From: Pseudomicrostroma phylloplanum
Taxonomy: Eukaryota; Basidiomycota; Exobasidiomycetes; Microstromatales
NCBI GenBank assembly: GCA_039545275.1
Contig: BCHS01000002.1
Coordinates: forward strand, 682,001-746,000
Direction of reading: 5' to 3'
DNA: 64,000 bases
Positions 21,845 through 34,608 of this stretch are shown piece after piece (the stretch's first letter is position 1; each line of letters begins with the position of its first letter). The notes below the pieces were generated by a model. That model was not told the origin of the DNA and did not search any database. It was given only the letters and a program-made list of their open reading frames with translations. Position numbers and translations under genes: made by a program.

Positions 21845-22766
21845 ATTCCTTATCACACTCAGTCTTCGCTAGGTGCTCGCATTCGCGATTGCAAGAGGTG
21901 AAGAAGTTGGCCTGTGGTCATGGAGCGGGCATGCGCCTCTCTACTCGTCTGGCCGCCTCTTCCAATGCCGCCGCTCGCCTCTCTTTCTGCCATTCTTTGC
22001 TATCCTGCTTCCTCTTCTCCTCACTGAATTCCCCCCTTTTTACCTTTACACTTGCCTTGCAGTCACGTCGAGGGCCTGCTTTTCCTTCCTCTCATTGATC
22101 CATTGTCCTTCTGTTATACCTGTTACGTCAAAAAAGAAAATTCAAAACAAGAGACAAAACTTAGAAATGAAATGGGCCCTGGGTCACTCTCTCTACTCTC
22201 TCCCCTCTTCGCGACTCTTTTGCGTGATCTGGTCTCAATGTCAGTCTCAGTAAGGGGTAGCATTAGCAGTGCTCCGTGGCACGCTTTCGGCCCTCACGCA
22301 GGAGGGAGAGACCGTCCCTAGTGGAAGCGAGGCTCTGCTGCTTCGTCAATGGGCGAGTGGAGCACCCTCCCCCGCCCTCGCCTCGAGACCTGGACCCAGT
22401 GCTCTGGGTCACCGGCAGCGCCTTCACGGTCTTTACGCTTGTTGGAGGTGGGGCAGCCGAGGTGGGTCAGATCGAGATCGAGATCGAGCACGAGGGGTAC
22501 CCGAAAGGAGAGCAAGGGTCGGTGTCTGGCTTTGCTTCACGGCCGACGGGGTGCAGCGGAACCGGAGAAGACACGATGGATATAATTGATTACTTTGGGT
22601 GACTCGCCTGGGCTTCTTAGCAGCACCCGGCACCTGCGTCTTCGTTTTGGTCTAGGTCCTGAGTGACAAGCGGCCACCTCCTCGGCCAAGTTCGTATTCC
22701 AGAACCGTCGTCGTCTCCATTATGGTCGTGCCTCTGACCGACCTGGCCCACCAGAACTTCTCTCGC
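21845..22766. other. Intergenic region between convergent genes
   Basis: These 0.9 kb lie between the stops of the ammonium transporter and NAD(P)HX epimerase genes. They contain a short A-rich patch (about 22125-22170) and an AGATCG triplication at 22469-22488. I find no credible gene. Confidence 0.5.
22469..22488 (+). repeat. Short (AGATCG)3 tandem repeat
   Basis: Three perfect copies of the hexamer AGATCG plus a partial fourth lie in the non-coding region between convergent genes. Confidence 0.85.
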
Positions 22767-23858
22767 CTAGTCTTCCTTGGGCTGCTCGGGCGCGGGCGTC
22801 CATCTAGTAATGTCCACCACCTGCTCATCGCCCACATACCCATCCACGAGCGTCTCAAGTCCATACTTCTGCACAATACTTTCCGGCAAGAACCTTCCAC
22901 CCAAGTAGGACACGCCCTTGAATCTCTTCAGACCAGTCTTGGGTGCCGTTAGGGAGATGACGACGTCTGGAGTAAAGACGTCGTCGTCGTCGTCGTCGTT
23001 TTGGTTGGTGTTTTGTGCGTCGGGGTCTTCGTCGACGGACCAGCCTGAAGGGATGTCTACTGATACGATCGGAGGGCGAGTGATGCGGCCGATGAATTCC
23101 AGACGGGACTCGTCCTTGAACGATTGGAGGGCGGCGGCGAAGGGGGGTCTGGGAGGTCCTTTGAAGGAGAAACCTGTCAAGTAGCAATTGGGAGTTGTGA
23201 GCCGTGAGATTAGACGATCGTTTCTCAGCGTTTAGGCCCCAAACTCACCAAAGATCGAGTCCAACACTACGTCTGCCGACATGAGTCCATCATCAAATGC
23301 GTCCTCGTCCAGGAACTCGATCTCCATAGCCTCGAGCTGCTTCCTGAGACTAACAAAGATATCTGCTTTTCCCTGCTTGGGATACCACACCTGTACATTA
23401 TATCCCCATAGCTTTGCATGTCTAGCGGCTACCAGTCCATCTCCACCCTGATTACCCGGACCAGCAGCGACGAAGAGGTTGGGATGCTTGTTGGGTGGGT
23501 AGCACTTGAAGACTGCTTGAGCGCAGGCGAGACCGGCTAGCTCCATTAGCTGGGGAAGGAGAAAGCCACACCCTTCGGGGGACATGAGCTCTTCGTCGAT
23601 GGCGGCTGCTTCGGAGGCATTGATGAAGCGTAAGTAGCCTACGGTTGGGGTAGAGGAAGAGGGGCTGGCATCACTGATGATGGCGGAGTCGGACATGGTG
23701 GAGAACAAGTAGCGAGGGGTAAGAATCAGAGGAGGGTATGGACGCCTGTGGGCGGGGTGGGGGAGGGTGGACCAAGGGCGTAACGTAGAGCTTAAGGCCG
23801 GGCGTGGAAGAAGCGAAGTACTAGGGAGACGTCTTGAAGGTGGAAGAGCCAATCGCAT
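22767..23858 (-). CDS. NAXE: NAD(P)HX epimerase, YjeF N-terminal domain
   Basis: Exons are 23858-23249 and 23173-22767 (338 aa). The enzyme interconverts the R and S hydrates of NADH/NADPH so the partner dehydratase can repair them. The first ~60 residues are Arg/Ser/Pro/Leu-rich without acidic residues, consistent with a mitochondrial presequence; a second Met (MSDSAIIS) could yield a cytosolic form. The YjeF_N fold begins about residue 75 and shows the signature AAGPGNQGGDGLVAARH and VSVDIPSGWSVDED. A run of six Asp residues (a GTC/GAC repeat near 22978-22999) lies in a loop. The C-terminus matches the family (YLGGRFLPESIVQKYGL). Frames upstream of 23858 lack an ATG. Confidence 0.93.
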
Positions 23859-24454
23859 GCGATGGGACAATCCACGAGGTAAAAGGAGGGGGAGGCGGTG
23901 AAGGAGTAGCAGACAGGAGGAAAAGAAAGGAGGAGAGGACAGAGTGGCCACACAGAGAAAGACTCAAGGTCGAGGAAAGCACTTCAGGGTCCAACGCCAT
24001 CACTCAGGTCCCGTCAGCGCCGTCAGCCAGTCAGCCACGCCTTGCGCCTCCACTCCACCTTCGCGCTGATCCAGCTACTGCAACGCCGCACCTCGCCTCC
24101 CCAAGGATGGAGAGCATATGGGCTGATATGTCAGATCCTTCAGACACCATGTCGATGACCTTCCCTCGAGTGGTCACCTCTGCTTTACTCAGACTGAAGT
24201 CAATCCCTAGCCAGAGTGAAGGTGCATCGGCGTACCTCCGCTACCCCGCCCTGTCCCGCCTCTTGGGCTGAGCGATCCGCCCCCCTTTCAGCTCCCGCCC
24301 GCCAACCGAGATTTGGACTCCACAGCACGTTTGGTTCCCAGGACGCCGGGTGTTGCGCCATGTGCAGGGACGTGAGACCTGGGACTTCTCCCTTCCTATC
24401 TTACCTCCTCAACGGCTTCACTGTATCCACTGCACTACATTCATCTCGCCCAAC
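23859..24454. other. Divergent promoter region, NAXE / flavin monooxygenase
   Basis: These 0.6 kb between divergent starts show no coding potential beyond chance frames and no repeats. Confidence 0.45.
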
Positions 24455-26314
24455 ATGGCCGTGGTGGAATCGCTCGACGTGAGTAATCATGGACAGCTTG
24501 CAGCTCACCAGCACTCTGCATCTTGCGCACGCACTGACAGAAGTCCACCCCTGCGCTTTCACGTTTTGCCCTACTAGCCTTTCGGGATCATCTCTTTCAT
24601 CTATCAAGCCATCCAGATAGTCATCTCATGGGTCTTCTCACCTCTCTACCCCCAGCTTCAGCAGCCGCAGAAGCCGCTCAAGCATGTTGCCATCATCGGT
24701 GCCGGTATCACGGGAATCAGCTCCGCATCTCACCTCCTCGGACACGGTTTCGATGTGACCATCTTTGAAGCTTCCGAAGACGTGGGTGGAATTTGGGCAA
24801 ACGTCAACTCCACGTCGGGCCTGCAGATTAGCAGCATATTGTAAGTTCGGCAAGGGTCTGATTGTTGCGGCGGCACCTTGACTTTGCCGGGACCCTTCGT
24901 TCCTGACCTATTGCGCATAATTTCCCTCCGCTGTATCCGTAGGTACCGATTCCATCCCAGCGTAAGGTACACCAAGGGTTACCCCAAGCGAGACGAAATT
25001 CTGGAGAATGTCAAGAAGATCTGGAAGTCGTATGGCCTGGACAAGAAGACTCGCTTCAACACGAAGGTCACTTCGATCACCCGCCACGAGTCGTCGGGTG
25101 ATCCGGAAAAGGGTGGCCTGTCTCGATGGATCATCAATGGCAACGAAGGAGACATCTACGATGGTCTCCTCGTGTGCACTGGTACTTGCGGAAAGCCTAA
25201 GATGCTCGACCTCCCCAACCAGGAGAAGTTCATGGGAAAGATTGTGCACTCGAGTCACCTCGACGGCGTTGAACTCAAGGACAAGAAGGTGCTTATCGTT
25301 GGCGGCGGCGCCAGCGGAGTCGAAGCACTCGAATTGGCCGTACTCAAGGGTGCTCGAAAGCCTATGATCCTTGCCCGAAGTGACAAGTGGGTCATCCCTC
25401 GCTTCACCGTCGTGGACACTATGCTCGCTTTGCAACCTTTCGGCCGTCAGACTTGGCTCTCCTGGATCCCTGAGTATCTCCTCCGCAAGTTCCACTACCG
25501 AGATCTGGAGGAGAAGATGGCACCCACGACACCGTTCTACGCTTCGACTCCCATTGTCAACTCTACTGCTCTTCAGGACATCCGAGAGGGCAAGGCAGAT
25601 TACGTGCGCGGAGACGTGGTCGAACTGCAAGGCCACTCGGTCAAGTTCAACAAGAGGAAGCGTGGCTCCAAGCCCGAAGACGAGGGCCAAGAGACCAATT
25701 ACGCTGCCGACGTCATCGTCGTTGCTACCGGCTTCGAGATTCCGCCTCTGGATTTCCTGCCCGATGACCTCTTCCCAGAGGACTACGTTCGCCCCAATCT
25801 CTATCTGCAGAACTTCTCCATCAAGGACGTCTCAGTCTGCTGCACAAATGCGTCCTTCATCGGTGCCGTCGGTACCGTGGGGCACGTGCACATCGGTATC
25901 TACGCCAGGATCTTGGCTGTTTTCCTGATGGATCCCTCCACGCGCCCTCTGCCCCGTGACGCTCGCCTCTGGGTCGACGGCATCAGGTGGATCAAAGCTC
26001 GAGCGCCCGGAGGAGCCCTCTCCTTCTTCACCTACATGGAGCTGATGATCTGGCTCGTCTCCTTCAGCTTCTTCAAGATCCAAAGGCTGAAGTACTTCTT
26101 CTTTATCCTCCTCGGATGGGGCTTTTGGGTCAGGCAGTCATACGATGACCAGGGTCAACTCATGAAGGACAAGAAGGGCAGGCTGACAGGCGAGCCACGC
26201 TTCAAGTGGTCCTTGACTAAGCTGATCCCTTTTTACTACACAAAGACTAGGCACGCCGTAGGAGGCTTCCCTCAAGTGGGAGGCCCCGGGGCGGTCAAGG
26301 TCAACGGAGCCTAG
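24455..26314 (+). CDS. Flavin-containing monooxygenase, probably membrane-bound
   Basis: Exons 24455-24478, 24578-24840 and 24943-26314 give 552 aa. The enzyme uses FAD and NADPH to insert oxygen into a soft nucleophile or ketone; its substrate cannot be told. The FAD-binding GxGxxG is at about residue 47 (IIGAGITGISSASHL), and the NADPH-binding motif is VLIVGGGASGVEALE. FMGKIVHSSHL fits the FMO-identifying F-x-G-x3-H pattern, and ATGFEIPPLDF is the conserved C-terminal turn. A hydrophobic helix precedes the FAD motif (IISFIYQAIQIVISWVF), and another lies near the C-terminus (YFFFILLGWGFWV), so membrane association is likely. Exon 1 codes only eight residues. The second junction rebuilds L-Y-R-F-H-P, typical of the family. 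Confidence 0.88.
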
Positions 26315-26866
26315 TAGGAGAGCGGTGAGCGGAGGCGAAGGCCGAGGAAGGGGACGATCTATGATACTCGCGTGCCGTCACTTCTTCCCTGCGCTGTAGC
26401 ACGTCGAATTTTTTGTAGGATCCAGATCCAATTATGCCCACGCTAGCGTACCCTGTGTTTCGTGGAATTCCTGATGATCTCTGTGCTTGTATGCAATCTT
26501 GTGCTTTGGTATGGATTTGCCTTTATTCATGCTGATGTCGTGAAAGTGTGAGCCTTGCAGGCATGTATCCGACGACTGCCTGTGCGCCGGCGAGCAGGCG
26601 GGCGGGCGGAAGCAAGGGCAGTGTGTGGTCTGCAGTTCCCCCCGCTCGAGCGAAATCTGCAAAGTCACGTGCCGCGCCAAACGGAAGGACTCGCTCGCCG
26701 CTGTGCGCCCAAGGCCGGGTCCGCGATTTTCCCTGCCCTGCCCTGCCCCTGCGTGCGCCCGCCATTCCCCCGCCCGTCCGAAATCTCTCCCCTACCGTCA
26801 CCTTTCCCTTTCCCTTTGCACCCTCCTCCTCACCCACCCTTCGCACCTCATCAAGACTAATTCACA
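26315..26866. other. RPL11 promoter region
   Basis: These 0.55 kb lie between tandem genes. Towards the ATG the sequence becomes strongly pyrimidine-rich (about 26720-26850, with CCTGC and CCTTT runs), as is common ahead of fungal ribosomal protein genes. Confidence 0.45.
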
Positions 26867-28076
26867 ATGGCTGAGTCAAAGGCTGTGTGAGTAGATGGCG
26901 CTAATCCATTGGTAACGAGGGGATGTTCGTTTGGGATGTGAGACTGACTGGATCTCTTTTGCTACATTCTCCTCCCTTCGATCTTCTCATCTTCGTAGTA
27001 ACCCTATGAAGGTTCGTATCTCACTCCAGGAAGGGCACATGACGTAGAGCGGGGCATCGTACTAGCTTGTCTGGAACGAAATCGATGGCGGGTCGCACAG
27101 TCGTAGACCGCCAGACAAAGAGGCAGGGAGCAGGATGAACTAGAGGAGGGACGTTACAGCTAGGGCGTAGGGTGGCCAGGCGTCTCTTTTCTGCCAAAGG
27201 CTTTGGCTGAGAAAGCGAACGCTACTCTAGTTGCAACCAGGAGGGACAGCACAACGCACCACGTATAGCTCGTATCGATCAGATGCGAAGCGAGCTTACA
27301 ATTCGGCGGCTGGAAGGGAGCCATGAGCAGAGCAACGGGAACGCTCTGCGACGCTGCGCTATTGCAGTCACATCGGATAAAGGGACATTGGATGAATGGG
27401 TCGAGGGATAGAGGCTATCTACGAATTTCAGGTTGAGTCGATCAAAGAGGTCCATCTTACTGACATTGCTGCTCTCATCTTACCTCATACAACGTTTAGG
27501 AGCTCCGCGTGGACAAGCTCGTGTAAGTTACAGCAGAGTCCTCGAAGACAATGTACAAGAGGGAACCTCGTACTCATCTTTGCATCTCCTCCATCCGAAC
27601 TTCACAGCATCAACATCTCCGTTGGAGAGTCCGGTGACAGGCTGACCCGAGCCACCAAGGTTCTTGAGCAGCTGACTGGTCAGTCGCCCGTCACCTCCAA
27701 GGCCCGCTACACCCTCCGTGGTTTCGGTATCCGACGTAACGAGAAGATCGCTTGCCACGTCACCGTCCGAGGCCCCAAGGCAGAGGAGATTCTGGAGCGA
27801 GGTCTCAAGGTCAAGGAGTACGAGCTGCGACGCAGGAACTTCTCCGAGACCGGCAACTTCGGTTTCGGTATCACCGAGCACATTGACCTGGGCATCAAGT
27901 ACGACCCGGCAATCGGTATCTTCGGTGCCGACTTCTTCGTCGTCATGACCCGCCCTGGTGCCCGTGTCGCCCGCCGCAAGGAGAGGACCTCGCGAGTTGG
28001 CGCCCCCCACCGTGTGAAGAAGGAGGACACAGCAGCTTGGTTCAAGCAGCGCTTCGACGGTATCATCATGCGCTAA
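26867..28076 (+). CDS. RPL11: 60S ribosomal protein L11 (uL5)
   Basis: Exons 26867-26886, 26999-27011, 27500-27522 and 27608-28076 give 174 aa, the usual length. L11/uL5 sits in the central protuberance and binds 5S rRNA with L5. The spliced N-terminus reads [20 protein letters not shown], as in other fungi. Downstream blocks include [32 protein letters not shown] and the C-terminal [12 protein letters not shown]. The first three exons are 20, 13 and 23 nt, so the N-terminal 19 residues depend on three splices. Intron 2 is 488 nt, far longer than any other in the window (68-157 nt), and contains a possible H/ACA-like fold near 27158-27303. Confidence 0.96.
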
Positions 28077-28819
28077 ATGCAGCGGCATTGATGAGCAATT
28101 GAGTCACGGCAGCCCCCCTTTCTTCTCACACTGTACACATCATTCCCTCGGCCTGACGTGAGGAATACATCTTCTCTCGCCTCGCGGGTCACATCGCATC
28201 CACATCGCATGCTGCGCAGCTGGTTGTAACGACGATCGCTGCGCTGTTCATGTTTGTACCTTTTCGTCTTGTCTCATTGCCTCTTTGAAATGTGACAGTC
28301 ATTCAGTCCCTCAGAGTGTTGGAGTCAGTGCGATTCATTGGTTGCTTGGTGAGAATCGAGGCAGGCGTGCGGGTGAACAGGGCAGGCAGACAAGGCCAAG
28401 GGGAATGAGTGGCTTTGGCTCTTGGCCTGGCTTGCTTGGCTGTGCGCCCGCCTCGCGTCGAAGGCTCGAGCTCCACTGCCAGCAATGCGCGCACTCCGCC
28501 CACGCACGCCCACACACACCCCGACGAGTGGGTGGTGGTGATGATGTTCTCCCCCATTGAGGCAACGCAGCATCGCTTCTTCCCCTCTACCTCACATACG
28601 CCCACTTGCCTTGCAGTCGACGGCCACACACCAAAACGTCGACGGGCATCCCATTCCCTCATCACTCACGATCCTCAGTTGTTTACGTCGATACGCTCAG
28701 GAGCCGTTACACCGCGAGCGATCTCCACTTTCCTGGTCCGGCATTCTCGTTGTTGAACCCATAGCAGATCCAGCCTTTACGTCCCCTCCCCTCCCCGCCC
28801 CGGTCTCTCGTAGCCAGCC
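28077..28819. other. Clathrin heavy chain promoter region
   Basis: These 0.74 kb lie between tandem genes. I see only low-complexity pyrimidine-rich tracts towards the clathrin ATG and no gene. Confidence 0.45.
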
Positions 28820-31800
28820 ATGGCGGACACTCCCATTGTCTTCAATGAGCACTGTGTGCTCACGGCTCTGGGCATCAGCCCGGAGTCGATTAGCTTTGCA
28901 ACATGTACCATGGAGAGCGAGCGATTCGTCTGTGTCAGGGAGTCCACAAATGGACAGAACAGCGTCGCGATCGTGGGACTAGATGAAGCAACACCTTCGA
29001 TGTGAGTAAGGCCCCGCCATTGAGCTGAGGATACACCCGACAGAGCTTCAGCTGATCGACGACGCTGACGGCCCACTCCTTCCAGAATGCGGCGCCCTAT
29101 CACAGCAGACTCAGCGATCATGAACCCGTTGTCGAAGATCCTCGCTCTGAAGGCCGGACGCCAACTGCAAGTCTTCAATTTGGAGACAAAGCAGAAGGTC
29201 AAGAGCCACATGAGCGACGCAGACGTCACCTTCTGGAAGTGGATCTCGCCGAATTCTCTCGGTCTGGTGACGGAGACTGCCGTCTACCACTGGAGCACAG
29301 AAGGCGAGGCCGGTCCTAGGAAGATCTTCGACCGCCACGTCAGCCTGCAAGGTAGCCAGATCATCAACTACCGAGTCAGTCCAGATGAGAAGTGGTGTGT
29401 CCTGATCGGTATCGCAGGAAACAACACTCCCGGCGCATTCAAGGTCAAGGGAGCTATGCAGCTTTACAGCATTGACAGGGGAGTGTCGCAGCCCATCGAG
29501 GGTCATGCTGCTTCCTTCGCCGAGCTCAAGACGGACACAGCCCCTGCTCCCTTCAAGCTCTTCACCTTTGCAGTCCGAACCGGTACGGGCGCTAAGCTGC
29601 ACGTGGTGGAGATTGACCACCAGCAGGGCAACCCGACCTACACGAAGAAGGCAGTCGACGTCTTCTTCCCTCCGGAGGCGGCCAACGACTTCCCAGTTGC
29701 GATGCAAGTGAGCAAGCGGTACGGTATCGTCTACCTCGTCACAAAGTACGGCTTCATCCACCTTTACGACCTGGAAAGCGGTACTTGCGTCTACATGAAC
29801 CGAATCTCTGGAGAGACAATCTTCACCACTGCTGAGCATGAGGCTACCAGTGGTATCATTGGTATCAACAGGAAGGGTCAGGTCCTGTCGGTTTCGGTCG
29901 ACGAGACCAAGGTCATTCCTTACATTCTCGGAACCCTCAACAACTCGGAGCTTGCCTTCAAGCTTGCTTCGCGAGGCGATCTCCCTGGAGCCGATGACCT
30001 TTATATGCAGCAATTCCACTCTCTTTTCAGCACCGGACAGTACGGCGAAGCAGCCAAGATCGCTGCCAACTCGCCACGAGGCATCCTGCGAACAACGCAG
30101 ACGATTGAGCAGTTCAAGCAGGTGCCCAACCAGCCAGGTACCCTCTCGCCTATTCTGCAGTACTTCGGTATTCTGCTTGAGCGTGGCTCGCTGAACAAGT
30201 ACGAGTCTCTTGAGCTGGCCAAGCCCGTTTTGGTGCAAGGCAGGAAGCATCTGCTGGAGAAGTGGCTCAAGGAGAACAAGATCGAGTGCTCAGAAGAGCT
30301 GGGAGACATTGTCCGTCAACACGACATGAACCTCGCTTTGAGCGTGTACCTGCGAGCCAATGTACCCAACAAGGTCGTGGCCTGCTTTGCCGAGACCGGT
30401 CAGTTCAACAAGATCGTGCTATACGCAAAGAAGGTCGGATACACTCCAGACTACGCTGCCCTTCTGCAGCATATCGTGAGGATCAACCCAGAGCAAGGCG
30501 CAGAATTCGCAAGCAGCCTTGTTGGTGATGACTCGGGACCACTGGTAGATGTCGAGCGCGTGACGGACATCTTCATGAGCCAGAACATGTTCCAGCAGGC
30601 CACCAGCTTCTTGCTCGATGCCCTCAAGGACAACAAGCCGGAGCAAGCCCACCTGCAGACCCGTTTGCTCGAGATAAACCTCATCAACGCACCTCAGGTC
30701 GCTGATGCTATCTTGGGCAACGAGATGTTCACACACTACGATCGCCCACGAATCGCCAACTTGTGCGAGAAGGCCGGACTCCTGCAGCGGGCTTTGGAGC
30801 ATTATGAGGACCCAGCTGACATCAAGCGGGTTGTGGTGCACTCCAACCTGCTCAATGCCGAGTGGCTGGTCGGCTACTTTGGACGTCTCACAGTCGAGCA
30901 GAGCTTGGACTGTCTCAAGGAGATGCTCAAGGTCAACATTCGCCAGAACTTGCAGGTGGTCGTTCAGATTGCTACCAAATACTCTGACCTCCTCGGCCCT
31001 GTGAAGCTCATTGAGATGTTCGAGTCTTTCAAGTCCTTCGAAGGACTGTACTACTACCTCGGCTCTGTCGTGAACCTGTCCACCGACTCCGAAGTCCACT
31101 TCAAGTACATCCAAGCTGCCACTCGCACTGGCCAGATCAGGGAAGTCGAGCGCATCTGCCGAGAGTCGAACTACTACAATGCTGAGAAGGTCAAGAACTT
31201 CCTCAAGGAGGCCAAGCTGTCTGACCAGCTTCCCCTCATCATCGTCTGCGACCGATTCGACTTTGTTCACGACCTGGTCCTCTACCTGTACCAGAACATG
31301 CTGATCAACTTCATCGAAGTCTACGTCCAGCGTGTCAACTCGTCGAGGACTCCTCAGGTCATCGGTGGTCTTCTCGACGTCGACTGTGACGAAGGCGTCA
31401 TCAAGAACCTTCTGTCCTCGGTCACAGGACCCATCCCCGTAGAGGAGCTAGTGGAAGAGGTTGAGAAGCGCAACAGGCTCAAGCTCATCATGCCTTGGAT
31501 CCAGTCTCGTATCGAGAGCGGCTCTCAAGACCAGGCCCTGTACAATGCCATGGCTAAGATCTCGATCGACTCCAACAACAACCCAGAGGCCTTCCTCAAG
31601 GACAACAACCTCTACGAGCCTCGCGTCGTAGGAAAGTACTGCGAGAAGCGAGACCCATACCTGGCCTACATTGCCTATGCCAAGGGCTTCTGCGACGAGG
31701 AGCTCATCGCTATTACCAATGAGAACTCGATGTTCAAACACCAGTCTCGCTACCTTGTCATGAGGCGACAGCTCGATCTGTGGGCTCAGGTTCTGCACCC

Positions 31801-33940
31801 GGAGAACGTCCACCGAAGGCAGCTCGTTGACCAGGTGGTCACCACCGCCGTTCCCGAGTCGACTAACCCGGACGATGTCTCTGTGACCGTCAAGGCTTTC
31901 ATGGCTGCTGATCTGCCACATGAGCTCATTGAGTTGCTCGAGAAGATCATCCTCGAGCCATCTGCCTTCTCGGACAACCGCAGTCTGCAGAACCTGCTCA
32001 TGTTGACCGCCGTTCGCACGGACAAGGGCAAGGTCATGAACTACATCGACCGAGTCACTGGCTACGATGTTGCTGAGATTGCCAAGATTGCCATCGACCA
32101 CGGCCTGTACGAGGAAGCTTTCCGCATCTTCTCCAAGGCGGAGCAGCACGGTGAGGCCATGAATGTGCTTGTGGAGCACATCGTGTCCATCGACCGAGGC
32201 TACCAGTATGCCAACAAGCTCAACAAGCCTGAGCTCTGGTCTCGACTTGGTAAGGCGCAGCTCGACGGGTTGCGTGTCAAGGACGCCATCGACTCGTACG
32301 TCAAGGCGGAGGACCCGTCCAACTATGCCGAGGTCATCGAAATCGCCGAGCACGCTGGCCGAGAGGAGGAGCTCATTCGCTTCCTGCAGATGGCCCGAAA
32401 GAAGGCAAGGGAGCCCCAGATCGACACCGAGTACGCTTACTGCCTCGCCAAGGCCAACAGGCTCGGCGACATGGAGGAGTTCCTGGGCATGACCAACGTT
32501 GCCGACATTCTGGCAGTGGGAGAGAAGTGTTTCAATGACGAGCTGTACGCTGCATCGAAGCTGCTGTTCTCTTCGGTCTCCAACCACGCTCGTCTGGCGA
32601 CCACCTTGGTGTACCTCGGCGACTACCAGGCCGCTGTGGAAGCCGCTCGAAAGGCTGGCAACACCAGTGTCTGGAAGCAGGTCCACGCAGCCTGTCTCGC
32701 CAAGAACGAGTACAAGCTGGCCCAGGTGTGTGGTCTGGCTGTCGTGCCTCACGCCGAGGAGCTGCCATCTCTCATCAGGTCGTACGAGCGCCTCGGACGC
32801 TTCGATGAGCTGCTGGACCTGCTCGAGTCGGCCCTTGGTCTCGAGCGTGCTCACATGGGTGTCTTCACCCAGGCTGGTGTAGCTTTGGCCAAGTACCGCC
32901 CTGAGCGCCTGATGGAGCACCTCAAGCTCTACTGGTCTCGCTCGAACCTGCCACAACTGATCAAGGTTGCTCAATCATCGCACCTGTGGTCCGAGCTGGT
33001 CTACCTGTACATCAAGTACGATGAAATGGACAATGCCGCTCTCACCGTCATGGAGCACTCGGCAGAATCGTGGGACCACGACCAGTTCAAGTCGATTCTG
33101 CCCAAGGTCGCCAACCTGGAGATCTACTACCGTGCTCTGTCCTTCTACCTGCAGCAGCACCCATTGCTCCTCAATGACCTGCTGATCGTCTTGGCCGCAC
33201 GAATCGATCACGGTCGAGTCGTGAGGATGTTCCGCCGAGCGGACAACGACAATGTGCCCCTGATCCGTTCGTACCTGATGTCTGTGCAGCACCACAATCT
33301 CGAGGCAGTCAACGACGCCTACATGGACCTGCTCATCGAGGAGGAGGACTTCGAGACGCTGCGAGTGTCCATCGACGGCTACGACAACTTTGACGTCATT
33401 GCCCTGGCCTCTCGACTGCAGAGCCACGACCTGCTGGAGTTCCGACGCCTGGCCGCACATTTGTACAAGAAGAGTGCTCGCTGGGAGGAGAGCATTGCGC
33501 TTTCCAAGGCAGACAAGCTGTTCCGCGATGCCATCGAGACTGCTGCCATCAGCAAGAGCGTCGAGGTTGCCGAGGAGCTGCTGAGCTACTGGGTGGACAT
33601 TGGGCACAAGGAGTGCGTCACTGCCACGCTGTATGCCTGCTTCGACATTGTGCGGCCCGACGTGGTCGAGGAGATGAGCTGGAGGCACGGCCTCAACGAC
33701 TTTGTCATGCCGTGGCGACTGCAGGTGCAGCGGGAGCAGGCTACGAAGCTCAAGAGCCTGGAAGCGGCCGTATTGGCGCTGTCTACGAAGCAGAGCAGCA
33801 AAGAAAAGGAGGAGGAAGATGCGCCGATCATCGGACCGGGTGGTATGGGTGGACAGAAGCTGTTGACGGGTGGTGCTACGGGGATGCCTTCCATGCAGAC
33901 GGCACAGCCGTGGCCGAATGGAGGGGGCTTCTACCAATAA
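28820..33940 (+). CDS. CHC1: Clathrin heavy chain
   Basis: Exons 28820-29001 and 29086-33940 give 1678 aa, the canonical length. The protein forms the triskelion leg of clathrin coats in endocytosis and Golgi-endosome transport. The N-terminal seven-bladed propeller (about 1-330) has the early stretch IMRRPITADSAIMNPLSKIL, followed by the linker and the long alpha-solenoid of clathrin repeats. The trimerisation region and a Gly/Met/Gln-rich tail (GGMGGQKLLTGG...) close the protein. The single intron has GTGAGT and CCAG borders and restores the invariant I-M-R-R-P. Codon use is strongly C/G-ending, typical of a highly expressed gene, which creates long meaningless antisense frames. Confidence 0.97.
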
Positions 33941-34608
33941 GGGCAGTCGGGGATAGTGGTGATGGTGGTATAGGGTGGTCGCCTAGCTCGGCCGCCTGTT
34001 GAGTACCCTGAGGATTGGCGAGTGTTCCTTGTGATTCAGTCGTGTCAAATGCAATTGAGATAATCGTGCAAGTGCTACCTACTTTACTACTCGCCATGCC
34101 CCCCGTCGCGAATGCCTGGTCAGGGTCCACTCCACGACTCAGACACCAACACTTTCCCCCGGCGAATTTGTGCCGGGGCGGCAGAGGCAAGGCAAGCCGG
34201 ACCAGCGGCGTCTTTTGGGTGGAGAGTGACGCAGTGCCTGCCGCGGGGTTGGTGTTGCTGTGCCCTGAGGTGCGTCTTGGCGGCAGCGGAAATTACAAGA
34301 CGACTGTTGAAGCAGCCTTCCCCGCCAAGGACCAAGGAGCATTGCCTGCCCACGTCCTCACTCCCCTTTCACCCCTCTACTCACCTCCACCACTCTTGAC
34401 CTCTTCCTTCCTTCCTGAGTCTACTTCGCCGTAGTCAATCCCCTTGTTGCCGAAACCGCCTCCTCTTCTTCCTCCGCCCGGCTCCTCTCCTCCTTCTCTC
34501 CTCGTTCCCTGACTGTGCCGTAGCCACTGCTACACATTCCCTAACTTATTCCTCGTCGTTCCCTCACAGCTTGCCTGGCGCATCTGTTTCCCCTGCTACA
34601 CTATCATC
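33941..34608. other. Intergenic region before the PLC-like gene
   Basis: These 0.67 kb hold the clathrin 3' region and the promoter of the secreted PLC-like gene. The last ~200 bp are CT-rich. I see no gene or repeat array. Confidence 0.45.

Noticed and set aside
20693..21856. 387-codon open frame antisense to the ammonium transporter
   Set aside because: It mirrors a highly biased CDS. The product is Gly/Asp/Val-rich without structure.
31448..32974. 508-codon open frame antisense to clathrin heavy chain
   Set aside because: It lies wholly inside the clathrin coding exon. Strong C/G-ending codon bias removes stops from the antisense frame, and the product has Val/Leu/Asp/Gly-rich composition with no domain.
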